From: Tannerella sp.
Lineage (GTDB): Bacteria; Bacteroidota; Bacteroidia; Bacteroidales; Tannerellaceae
Length of the DNA: 5,651 nucleotides
Assembly: GCA_031288935.1 (NCBI GenBank)
Contig: JAITQL010000152.1
Location: forward strand, 1 to 5,651
Direction: 5' to 3'
The notes under the pieces were generated by a model that was not told where the DNA came from, made no database searches, and saw only the letters and a list, made by a program, of their open reading frames with translations. Of the stretch, positions 1-5,651 are shown piece after piece. Positions within the stretch are counted from its first letter, which is position 1, and every line of letters starts with the position of its first letter. Both the position numbers and the translations under genes were made by a program.

Positions 1-88
1 CCTTTTGACCGGGCGCTTATTGCAACAGCCATTTCGGAAAGGATGAGTATGATTACCTACCATTGACAAAAACATACGCCTGTATCCT
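1..88 (+). pseudogene. C-terminal remnant of a PIN-domain (VapC-like) nuclease, frameshifted
   Basis: The first frame reads PFDRALIATAISERMSMITYH and then stops (TGA at 64-66). PFDR followed by an 'LIATAISE' helix and a 'hIT' strand is the classic C-terminal half of PIN-domain toxins of VapC type, which are Mg-dependent ribonucleases; the Asp of PFDR is one of the family's acidic active-site residues. After the stop, the +1 frame gives T-IDKNIRLYP (59-88), which resembles the usual PIN ending (the 'TxD' Asp and a final Tyr/Pro stretch). A one-base indel near position 58 would rejoin the two. The gene enters from outside the window, so its N-terminus and any antitoxin are not visible. Family assignment rests on the motif alone. 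The alternative is that the stop is the real end of a slightly shortened protein. Confidence 0.55.
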
Positions 89-193
89 CTTGATTATATC
101 TTTGACTGCTGGTGGGCATTGCATGTTGACAATCCATACCGGGCGTTGAGGGATATTTACAAGGTTTGTCGCAGTAACGGAGGGTACAGATGA
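89..193 (+). pseudogene. C-terminal fragment of a DUF3791-like protein
   Basis: An open frame with no start codon of its own runs to a TGA at 191-193. Its ending, DYIFDCWWALHVDNP ... VCRSNGGYR, resembles the C-termini of small DUF3791 proteins as I remember them (a 'Y-x-x-LH' helix, then 'I-x-x-VCxxNGG'). These small proteins commonly sit directly in front of DUF3990 genes in Bacteroidota and Firmicutes, and that is the arrangement here: the stop overlaps the next start in the sequence ATGA (190-193). Only the last ~35 codons are present. The preceding bases read as PIN-domain sequence, so the junction lies near 80-95. Function is unknown; a toxin-antitoxin-like role with the DUF3990 partner has been suspected for such pairs. 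Assignment is from memory of the family pattern and is moderate. Confidence 0.45.
175..189 (+). promoter_or_regulatory. Shine-Dalgarno site for the DUF3990-like start
   Basis: A GGAGGG motif (179-184) lies five bases before the ATG at 190, within the last codons of the DUF3791-like frame. It is the strongest ribosome binding site in the window and supports 190 as a genuine ancestral start codon, even though the gene behind it is now truncated. Confidence 0.6.
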
Positions 194-321
194 AAGTATT
201 TCACGGCAGCGATACGTCTATCGAAACGGTTGATTTGTCGAAAAGCAAGACAACAGCAACTTCTCAAACCGCCAAACGTTTGTGTCCACATTATCTCAGC
301 TTTGTTGCAGCGTGCGGTTGA
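190..321 (+). pseudogene. Truncated 5' end of a DUF3990-like gene
   Basis: The frame begins MKVFHGSDTSIETVDLSKSK, a close match to the start of DUF3990 proteins (M-K-V-[YF]-H-G-S ... DLSKS), a family I recall as having an ADP-ribosyltransferase-like fold. In intact members this is followed by a 'DFGxGFYxT' strand within a few residues. Here the likeness ends after about Thr21 (position 252); the frame then runs through unrelated sequence and stops at 319-321, overlapping the 3' end of the convergent GH3-type gene by 26 bases. An intact family member is usually well over 100 residues, so this 43-codon frame is a remnant. It starts in a 4-base ATGA overlap with the DUF3791-like stop, showing former translational coupling. 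The deletion endpoint is probably near 253. Confidence 0.6.
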
Positions 322-1822
322 GGGCGAGCAGTTCGTCCAGCATGGCGCGGTTGTTGCAGAGGCGCGGCACTTTGTGTTGACCGCCCAGTTTGCCTTTTTC
401 TTTCAGCCAGAGGTGAAAGATGTCTTTTTGCGCCGGAATGACTTCCGGGGGTTGCAGGGAAATTTCCTTATACCGTTTGGCTTCGTAGTCGGAGTTCAAG
501 GCCTGGAGGGAGAGGTCGAGCACACGGGCAAACTCGTCTACGGAGCGGGGCGGTTTTTCAAACTCGATCAGCCATTGATGCCGTCCTTTCGCCTTGTCGA
601 GCAGGAAGAGCGGCGCGGCGGTGAAGCCGTTCACTTCCGCGCCCGTTTGACGGCAGGCTGTCTGGATGCCTTTTTCGGCATTGTCTACCATCAGTTCCTC
701 GCCAAAGGCATTGATGAAATGCTGGGTGCGTCCGGAGATCACGAACTTGTGCGGAAAGAGCGAGGTGAAGCGGATCGTGTCGCCGATGCGGTATCTCCAG
801 AGGCCGCCGGCGGTGGAAATGACGAGGGCGTAGTTTTCGCCCGTCTGTACGGCTTCGAGGGGGATGGCCGCGGGCGATTCGACGCCGGATTCGGGCATGG
901 GGACAAATTCGTAGAAAATGCCGTAGTCGAGCATCAGCAGCATGGCCGGGTCGGCGGGGTCGTCCTGGATGCCGAAAAAGCCTTCGGAGGCGTTGTAGGT
1001 TTCCATGTAGTGCATTTTTTTGGAAGGGATCAGCGCCTCGTATTGCGTGCGGTAGGGGTCGAAACTGACTCCGCCGTGAAAGAAGACTTCGAGGTTCGGC
1101 CAGACTTCGGTCAGCGTGTCCCGTCCGGCTTTTTTCAGCACGGCCTTGATCAGTACGAGCATCCAGGAGGGAATGCCCGAAAGGTTCCCGACGTTCCTGT
1201 TCCACGTATGCTGCACGATGGCTTCGATTTTCGATTCCCATTCGTCCATCAGGATGATGCGTTTTTCGGGTACCCGTATCACGTTCACACATGCGGGGAT
1301 GTTCTGAATCAGCACCGCCGAGAGGTCGCCGCAGTGCGCCCTCGCGTTCAGGGGGGAAAGGCTGTGGCTGCCTCCCAGGATCAACCCCTTTCCGGAGAAG
1401 AAGCGGCTTTCGGGTACATTCCGCAGGTACAGCCCCAGCGTGTCGATCCCGCCCTGGTAGTGGCAGTTTTTCAGAAACTCCGGCGTGACGGGGATGAATT
1501 TGCTTTTGTCGTTGGTCGTGCCGCTGCTTTTGGCGTACCATTTCACGACGGACGGCCAGAGGATTCCGGCCTCGCCGTTCATCATGCGCCGGATAGCGCC
1601 CTTCAGCGTGTCGTAGGTTTGCAGCGGCACGCGCTGCGCATAGGTTGCATAATCGCGGATGCTCCCGTAATCATACGTCTTTCCCCATTCCGTCCGTCCG
1701 GCCTGCCTGAGCAGTTTTTTCAACTGCGCCTGCTGGATGTCGGCGGCGCGGGACTTGTACGATTCCACCGTCCGCTCTCTGCCGCGGTAAAACCGGGACG
1801 CACTTCGTGTGACTATATTCAT
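296..1822 (-). CDS. GH3-family (auxin-responsive-promoter-type) acyl-adenylate-forming protein
   Basis: This 508-residue cytoplasmic protein belongs to the GH3 family of the ANL (adenylate-forming) superfamily, named after the plant enzymes that conjugate hormones such as indole-acetate to amino acids. The three nucleotide-binding motifs are visible: SSGTTNDKSK (residues 99-108, phosphate loop), YNASEGFFG (276-284) and YRIGD (344-348). The HGGVSFDPYR segment (249-258) and the C-terminal GGQHKVPRLCNNR segment (480-492), with a lysine in the mobile C-terminal domain, also fit. Length is normal for bacterial GH3 proteins and no break is seen. No signal peptide is present. The ATG at 1820-1822 gives a typical N-terminus; a weak AAGG lies about nine bases upstream. 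It starts 24 bases after the stop of the rhamnosidase gene and is probably cotranscribed with it. The acyl substrate and acceptor of bacterial homologues are largely unknown; an auxin role should not be assumed. Confidence 0.9.
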   Translation of the reverse strand: MNIVTRSASRFYRGRERTVESYKSRAADIQQAQLKKLLRQAGRTEWGKTYDYGSIRDYATYAQRVPLQTYDTLKGAIRRMMNGEAGILWPSVVKWYAKSSGTTNDKSKFIPVTPEFLKNCHYQGGIDTLGLYLRNVPESRFFSGKGLILGGSHSLSPLNARAHCGDLSAVLIQNIPACVNVIRVPEKRIILMDEWESKIEAIVQHTWNRNVGNLSGIPSWMLVLIKAVLKKAGRDTLTEVWPNLEVFFHGGVSFDPYRTQYEALIPSKKMHYMETYNASEGFFGIQDDPADPAMLLMLDYGIFYEFVPMPESGVESPAAIPLEAVQTGENYALVISTAGGLWRYRIGDTIRFTSLFPHKFVISGRTQHFINAFGEELMVDNAEKGIQTACRQTGAEVNGFTAAPLFLLDKAKGRHQWLIEFEKPPRSVDEFARVLDLSLQALNSDYEAKRYKEISLQPPEVIPAQKDIFHLWLKEKGKLGGQHKVPRLCNNRAMLDELLALNRTLQQS

Positions 1823-1846
1823 GCTGCTGCCTTGTTCCGGTACATG

Positions 1847-4800
1847 TTATTCCGCCAAAATCCTTACCGGTCCCGTCAGCCCCGAAGCGAGCAGGGGCGA
1901 ATCCTTCCTGTAATGCCGGTAGGTGGTAAACGTGTACCGTCCGCTGGTACGGGGCGTGCGATTCAGCAGCCAGTCCGGCCATTTCCCGTCGCTGATGCCG
2001 TCGTCGGGCAGCTGTTCGTCGCCGATCAACCGGTTCGGCCACAAGTTCACGACTTCGATTTCCAGCTGATTTCCGGTCGTTTTCGCCACCCCGGAAATGT
2101 TTACCTGCCAGGGCGCCGTCCAGAGGATGCCCAGGTCGTGGCCGTTGAGTTTCACCCCGGCCAGGTTATGAACGGTTCCCAGATCAAGTATCCAGCGCCA
2201 GGTGTCGTGTTTTTCCAGATAGGGCAGGTCAAAGGTTTTTCGATACGTCGCCGATCCGGAATAATACTTGATTCCTTTATCCGCGTTTAGCGACCAGTCC
2301 GAGAGCGTCTCGAAACGCACTTCTTTTTCCGGGCCGCCGAGCCGGGGGTCAAACGTCACGTCCCAACTGCCGTCGAGCGTCAGCATTTCCTGCTGCTGCG
2401 GCAACTCGGATTCATCCATCGGCCATTTCCTGACGGGCGACCCGGCCCTGTCGAAAACAATAAAGGCGCTCTGAAACGGGGCGAGTTTCACCGGAAGGGT
2501 TGTCAGCTGCCCGTTTTCTACGCCAAACATCGCCAGATGGAGGATTTCGCCGGTCACGGGGTTCCATATTTCCGGATTCGGCGCCGCCGAGCGAAACGTA
2601 CAGACATCTTCTACGGGATCGCTCGTCCTGTTGGAAACGAAATAAATATCCACATCGCCCGCTATCCGGTGCGTGTACCTGACAAGCCCTTCGCGCGCAA
2701 CAAAGTCTTCCTCCACGTTCTGCTGTTTCAGCCAGTCGGCCACGACCTGGTAGCCGGGATAGAGTTCCCTGTCCTGCAATTTTTCATACTCTCCACCCCA
2801 GAGCAGTTCTCCTTCGCCATAGTGGACGGACGTTTCCCTTTTCGGCGCTTTCAGACTGCCCCATACCGTCAAGGCGAGTTCCCTTACCTGACGGTCGCAG
2901 TCGGGATAGTTCACCAGACTGGGCGATTTGACGGGCGGATTCCCGACAACAACGGCTCCCTTTTTCACCAGCGACTCGATTTTACGCAACAGTTGCGGCG
3001 TCATGGTTTCCACGTGCGGCAGCACCAGCACGCGATAGGAGGCGCCGCCCGGAAATACGATGCGGTGATCGACGGCATCGGCCAGTTCAATCAGCGCCTG
3101 CGGAGAGCAGCCGTCGAAATTATATCCGCGCTTGTCCGGCATCACCGGTGTGCCGCTCAGGGCCGACGACGGCGCGCGGAATACCTGCGGCGCCCCTTCG
3201 GGATTCAGGTACAGGATATCCGCCAGCGTGCGTCCCTGTCGCAGGACGTACTGACAGCGCGCAACGTACCGGTGATAAGCCGACGCCATCGGCCACCAGG
3301 TCTGTCCGCGATCCCAGTGCACGCCGTACGGCCCCATCGTCATTCCCGGGCGGTACTGCTCGCCCAGCGGCTTGTGTGCAAACGTATGGTACATGAATTT
3401 GTTGATCCCCATGCAGAACGCCCAGTCGCCTTGATTTTTGGCGCTGCCCGGATACATCGTCCAGGCTTCCGAAGGCTCGGCCGTGAAAGACTCGGCGCCC
3501 ACGACCGGACAGCCGTATATGTGTGCAATGGAAGTGGCTTCGATGCAACTGAAGGACGTATTGAAGCCATGCCCGTCCGTCCAGAACTCGCACATCGGAA
3601 CATCGGCTACCGCACCCAGGTTAAAGTCCGCTGCCGGATTCATGTCATACGGTTCGACGGAAAGTTTCATCCCGTGTCGCTGTCCGAGGTTTTTAAAATG
3701 AAGCGCATGATTTTCCACAATCAATTCCATCGAAGTTTGCCGTATATCCCACAGGAAACGTTCGCTAACCTCCACGCTTTCCACAATTTTACCGGAATAA
3801 ACGGGCAAATACTTGAGGGGATCGTAGGAGCGCCTTTTGATGAACTCGTCCCTGAAGCGGTCCGACCAGTTCTGAGCGCCCATTTCCCAACTGTCGATAT
3901 GGATCATCGTCCATCCGCCCGGCGTTCCGTCATCCTGCCGTCCCGCCCTGTCCAGAATCTTGCCCATGTAGGCATCGAAGTGGGCATTGAAGGCTGTGGT
4001 ATCAAACTTGTCGACTTCAAATCCCAGTCCGGGCATGGGCGCAGGGCGTGTCACGGCGCCGTTGTTTCTCATGCCGAACCGCAGAATCGTCCAGCTGCCG
4101 GCGGGAACCTCCCAGTGCAACCGTCCGTTTGCATCCAGCCGGTCAGACAGGTCGAGGATCTGTTTTTCATCAATGGCGGCGCCGGAGGGAATATCGGGAT
4201 ATGCGGCCGCCGCGGGCAAAAACGGTTTTACACCGGGCGCCGAAGAGTAGGGCGCACGATAATACAGCGCTTTTTCGTCCGTATCGGCGATTTCCGCCTT
4301 TGCGGCAGGCGTCGGACAGGCCAATACGCAAACATCTTCAAAATATTCCTCCCAAAGTTGCCTCAACGACGGCGTCAGCGTACCTTCTCCGAAAAAAGGC
4401 CTTTTCGGCGCCGGCACGGGTAAGGCCTCGTCGAATGTTTTCGGCCCGTTCACGACGGTTTCCGAGGCTACCAGATGACGCATGGACTGTTCCGGTTTTA
4501 CCCACGGGCCGCCGCTGCCGGCCCAGCCCGGCCCTGAACCCATCGACAGTTCAATACCCAGCCGTTTCGCCTCCGAGACGGCGTGGACAAACATGTCTTG
4601 CCATTCTTCGCTCAGGAAGTCGACCGTTCCTCTTGGCACGCCGACATTGACTTCCAGGAAAAGCACATGTCCGATGCCGGCTTCCTTCATCGACTCCAGA
4701 TCGGCCGTGATAGCATCTTTCGACAAATTGCCGTCCATGAAATACCAATAGACTCCCGGACGCGAGGCGTCGGGCGGCGAGAGAAAATTTTCGCGCACGA

Positions 4801-4903
4801 TTTGAAACTCGTCCGGTTGAACGACCGGCGCACTGCTGCATCCTGCAATTGTCGGCAGGCAAAGGGACAGTAATAAAATCCCGTGATGAATCGACATATT
4901 CAT
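1847..4903 (-). CDS. Glycoside hydrolase family 106 alpha-L-rhamnosidase, lipoprotein
   Basis: This ~1018-residue envelope enzyme is predicted to hydrolyse terminal alpha-L-rhamnose from plant or other complex glycans. It begins with a lipoprotein signal peptide whose lipobox is TIAGC (lipidated Cys22). The catalytic part (about residues 40-560) opens with PGVYWYFMDGNLSKDAI and 'GIGHVLFLEV', typical of GH106. Likely active-site or metal-binding glutamates are in IDSWEMG (E340), CEFW (E439) and GAESFTAEP (E471). A flavodoxin-like middle domain follows (about 600-660, RVLVLPHVETMTP). A GH2-like sugar-binding jelly roll comes last (about 842-960, LDGSWDVTFDP ... VKLNGHDLGILWTAPW). The frame is open back to 5044, but the signal peptide, a -7 box at 4973-4980 and the inverted repeat at 4938-4972 all argue for a start at 4903. 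An ATG at 4897 is equally plausible, since AGGA (4906-4909) lies eight bases before it and only two before 4903. Family is near certain; substrate linkage is not readable. Confidence 0.92.
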   Translation of the reverse strand: MNMSIHHGILLLSLCLPTIAGCSSAPVVQPDEFQIVRENFLSPPDASRPGVYWYFMDGNLSKDAITADLESMKEAGIGHVLFLEVNVGVPRGTVDFLSEEWQDMFVHAVSEAKRLGIELSMGSGPGWAGSGGPWVKPEQSMRHLVASETVVNGPKTFDEALPVPAPKRPFFGEGTLTPSLRQLWEEYFEDVCVLACPTPAAKAEIADTDEKALYYRAPYSSAPGVKPFLPAAAAYPDIPSGAAIDEKQILDLSDRLDANGRLHWEVPAGSWTILRFGMRNNGAVTRPAPMPGLGFEVDKFDTTAFNAHFDAYMGKILDRAGRQDDGTPGGWTMIHIDSWEMGAQNWSDRFRDEFIKRRSYDPLKYLPVYSGKIVESVEVSERFLWDIRQTSMELIVENHALHFKNLGQRHGMKLSVEPYDMNPAADFNLGAVADVPMCEFWTDGHGFNTSFSCIEATSIAHIYGCPVVGAESFTAEPSEAWTMYPGSAKNQGDWAFCMGINKFMYHTFAHKPLGEQYRPGMTMGPYGVHWDRGQTWWPMASAYHRYVARCQYVLRQGRTLADILYLNPEGAPQVFRAPSSALSGTPVMPDKRGYNFDGCSPQALIELADAVDHRIVFPGGASYRVLVLPHVETMTPQLLRKIESLVKKGAVVVGNPPVKSPSLVNYPDCDRQVRELALTVWGSLKAPKRETSVHYGEGELLWGGEYEKLQDRELYPGYQVVADWLKQQNVEEDFVAREGLVRYTHRIAGDVDIYFVSNRTSDPVEDVCTFRSAAPNPEIWNPVTGEILHLAMFGVENGQLTTLPVKLAPFQSAFIVFDRAGSPVRKWPMDESELPQQQEMLTLDGSWDVTFDPRLGGPEKEVRFETLSDWSLNADKGIKYYSGSATYRKTFDLPYLEKHDTWRWILDLGTVHNLAGVKLNGHDLGILWTAPWQVNISGVAKTTGNQLEIEVVNLWPNRLIGDEQLPDDGISDGKWPDWLLNRTPRTSGRYTFTTYRHYRKDSPLLASGLTGPVRILAE

Positions 4904-4905
4904 TA

Positions 4906-4909
4906 TCCT
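4906..4909 (-). promoter_or_regulatory. Possible ribosome binding site of the rhamnosidase gene
   Basis: AGGA on the minus strand lies two bases before the ATG at 4903 and eight bases before the ATG at 4897. The spacing favours 4897 by standard Shine-Dalgarno rules, but Bacteroidota depend little on this element, so it does not settle the start. Confidence 0.35.
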
Positions 4910-4937
4910 GATTATTTGTATAACATAAAATAGAAAA

Positions 4938-4972
4938 CCCTGTCTGACTTCACACTTCTTCATCAGACAGGG
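4938..4972 (-). promoter_or_regulatory. Perfect 10-bp inverted repeat in the rhamnosidase leader (operator or hairpin)
   Basis: CCCTGTCTGA (4938-4947) and TCAGACAGGG (4963-4972) are exact reverse complements, 15 bases apart. The right arm directly abuts the -7 box at 4973-4980, so the predicted transcription start falls inside this arm, and the whole element ends 35 bases before the likely start codon at 4903. The position suits an operator that blocks transcription when a dimeric regulator binds. If transcription starts at the outer edge, it could also form a 5' leader hairpin. No T-tract follows on the minus strand in terminator position, so a simple terminator is unlikely. No regulator gene is visible in the window. 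Confidence 0.6.
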
Positions 4973-4980
4973 CAAAGATA
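4973..4980 (-). promoter_or_regulatory. Bacteroidota-type -7 promoter box for the rhamnosidase operon
   Basis: On the minus strand these bases read TATCTTTG, an exact fit to the Bacteroidota housekeeping -7 consensus TAnnTTTG. The region about 19 bases upstream is a T-run (around 4996-5003) rather than a clean TTTG -33 box. Transcription would start about 4966-4969, giving a leader of some 65 bases before the rhamnosidase start. This supports the shorter start choice over the longest open frame. Confidence 0.55.
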
Positions 4981-5043
4981 TTACTTTTTTTTCTGAAAAA
5001 AACTCCGGCGTTACAGGATTGTCAAAAAAACGATCGGTCATCA

Positions 5044-5073
5044 AGATTCAAAATTCAAAGATTCAAAGATTCG
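5044..5073. repeat. Short tandem repeat of ATTCAAAG-type units
   Basis: The bases are built from about four imperfect 7-8 base units (GATTCAAA, ATTCAAA, GATTCAAA, GATTC), just outside the longest possible 5' end of the rhamnosidase frame. A single ATTCAAAGATTCG copy recurs at 5158-5170 as the left end of the second large repeat. No function is evident. Confidence 0.7.
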
Positions 5074-5144
5074 ATTGATGGTTGAAGCACTCTGTTTTTT
5101 GCCGGATAACTGCGCGCCTTACGGGATTTCCTGCGGTTTCCGCG
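5061..5144. repeat. 84-bp direct repeat, copy 1
   Basis: This block aligns without gaps to 5158-5241. By direct count 73 of 84 positions match, and nine of the eleven differences are transitions. The shared core includes GCCGGATAAC and TTTCCTGCGGTTTC. Near its end, GCGG-TTT-CCGC (5133-5143) could form a small stem-loop. The copies are separated by 13 bases, giving a 97-bp period. There is no convincing coding signal: a 34-codon frame (5078-5182) crosses the junction between copies, and its counterpart in copy 2 differs at most replaced codons. Confidence 0.85.
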
Positions 5145-5157
5145 TAACCAAAGAGAA

Positions 5158-5241
5158 ATTCAAAGATTCGGTTGATAGTTGAAGCGCTCAGTTCTTTGCC
5201 GGATAACGGCACGCTTTATGGGGTTTCCTGCGGTTTCTGCG
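5158..5241. repeat. 84-bp direct repeat, copy 2
   Basis: Second copy of the block at 5061-5144. The small stem near its end becomes GCGG-TTT-CTGC, in which one G-C pair is replaced by a G-U pair if transcribed rightward. The end of the copy runs into a separate palindrome at 5236-5252 that copy 1 lacks. Confidence 0.85.
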
Positions 5242-5252
5242 AATTTCGCAGA
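5236..5252. repeat. Short palindrome TCTGCGAATTTCGCAGA
   Basis: The 17 bases are a perfect inverted repeat around a central T; as RNA this would be a 6-bp stem with a five-base loop. It overlaps the end of repeat copy 2. It is not followed by a T-run on either strand, so it is not a standard terminator. Significance unknown. Confidence 0.5.
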
Positions 5253-5370
5253 GGGAATATGATACGTCCCTGCCATCGGCGTGAAACGCTAATTGATAGC
5301 GCATAGCGAATGGAAAATGCCGGAATTGTTGAACACTTAAACTCATAAAAAAAGATAATCTAAAAAATTT
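5242..5370. other. Intergenic stretch without a recognisable gene
   Basis: Together with the repeats to its left, this is part of a gene-free region of over 400 bases between divergent transcription units. A small inverted repeat CGCTA-N5-TAGCG occurs at 5287-5301. The sequence becomes sharply AT-rich after about 5330. No start codon with a long frame, no tRNA-like fold and no terminator were seen on either strand. Confidence 0.5.
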
Positions 5371-5373
5371 TCA

Positions 5374-5394
5374 GGCAAAAACTTTCCCTTTGCC
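5374..5394 (+). promoter_or_regulatory. Inverted repeat GGCAAA-N9-TTTGCC upstream of a promoter-like box
   Basis: Six-base arms at 5374-5379 and 5389-5394 are exact reverse complements. The element ends 11 bases before the -7-like box at 5406 and covers the place where the -33 region should be. It could be a regulator site for the rightward unit. A six-base repeat in AT-rich DNA can arise by chance, so this is tentative. Confidence 0.3.
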
Positions 5395-5413
5395 AAAAAG
5401 ATATGTATTTTTG
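5383..5413 (+). promoter_or_regulatory. Bacteroidota-type promoter for a rightward unit
   Basis: TATTTTTG (5406-5413) is an exact match to the TAnnTTTG -7 consensus. Upstream there are two weak -33 candidates: TTTC at 5383-5386, with suitable 19-base spacing, and TTTG at 5389-5392, which is only 13 bases away. Transcription would start near 5420 and give a leader of about 50 bases before the ATG at 5471. This is the best evidence that something to the right is expressed. Confidence 0.5.
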
Positions 5414-5470
5414 TGGCCAACTAAATTAGTAAGGTAAACGAATAGATCAACCAATAAATTATCGAATCAA

Positions 5471-5605
<135 letters not shown>

Positions 5606-5651
5606 TCCATAACCAATTGTAAAACAGCGATTTAATTTTTATTTCAGCCTT

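Noticed and set aside
273..282. Palindrome CAAACGTTTG beyond the end of the GH3-type gene, considered as a terminator
   Set aside because: Only five base pairs with no loop and no following T-run on the minus strand; it is likely chance.
296..1822. GH3-type gene considered as evidence of auxin metabolism or plant association
   Set aside because: The family name comes from plant enzymes; bacterial members are widespread in gut Bacteroidota and their substrates are mostly unknown.
230..2290. A 686-codon plus-strand open frame antisense to the GH3-type gene and the end of the rhamnosidase
   Set aside because: It lies opposite two clearly recognisable genes, crosses their boundary, shows no family likeness, and is explained by GC-rich codon bias suppressing stops on the opposite strand.
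2537..4423. A 628-codon plus-strand open frame antisense to the rhamnosidase
   Set aside because: Composition is rich in Arg, His, Pro and Val without domain pattern, as expected of an antisense shadow of a GC-rich gene. The opposite strand carries consistent GH106 motifs throughout.
4904..5044. N-terminal extension of the rhamnosidase to the ATG at 5044
   Set aside because: It would bury the lipoprotein signal peptide behind 47 extra residues, and the interval holds a -7 box and a perfect inverted repeat that fit a promoter and leader.
5078..5182. A 34-codon plus-strand frame starting in repeat copy 1
   Set aside because: It depends on the junction between the two repeat copies. The matching frame in copy 2 lacks a start, and many differences between the copies change residues.
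5041..5260. The repeats considered as a CRISPR array
   Set aside because: There are only two copies, the unit is 84 bp with a 13-base gap, and no cas gene is present; spacing and copy number do not fit.

Overview
The window looks like chromosomal DNA from a member of the Bacteroidales (phylum Bacteroidota). Three things suggest this: a GH106-type alpha-L-rhamnosidase lipoprotein and a bacterial GH3-type acyl-adenylate protein of the kinds common in gut Bacteroidota; promoter-like TAnnTTTG (-7) boxes in front of both right-hand transcription units; and GC-rich genes separated by AT-rich spacers. The genus cannot be read from the sequence.

Layout, left to right. Bases 1 to about 321 hold a mosaic of broken plus-strand genes: the C-terminal end of a PIN-domain (VapC-like) nuclease with an apparent frameshift, the C-terminal end of a DUF3791-like protein, and only the first ~21 codons of a DUF3990-like protein. 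The DUF3791-like stop and DUF3990-like start overlap as ATGA, a relic of a coupled operon. Bases 296-1822 (minus) encode a 508-residue GH3/ANL-superfamily protein. Bases 1847-4903 (minus) encode a ~1018-residue secreted lipoprotein of glycoside hydrolase family 106. The two minus-strand genes are 24 bases apart and probably form one operon, rhamnosidase first. Upstream of it (4938-4980) lie a -7 box and a perfect 10-bp inverted repeat at the expected transcription start, a candidate operator or leader hairpin.

Bases 5045-5470 hold no convincing gene. They contain short ATTCAAAG-type repeats, an 84-bp direct duplication (73/84 identical, 97-bp period), small palindromes, and a rightward promoter-like element. 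This element precedes a possible 44-residue single-pass membrane peptide (5471-5605) whose C-terminus is encoded by a pure (AG)15 microsatellite, giving an Arg-Glu dipeptide tail. A repeat of this length is rare in bacteria and is the most unusual sequence feature here.

Functionally, the lipoprotein would trim L-rhamnose from plant or other complex glycans at the cell envelope. No SusC/SusD pair, sugar regulator or transporter is visible, so it is either a lone enzyme or at the edge of a larger locus. The cytoplasmic GH3-type protein has no obvious connection to rhamnose release. No complete novel defence or mobile system is visible; the left end is the debris of toxin-antitoxin-like genes.
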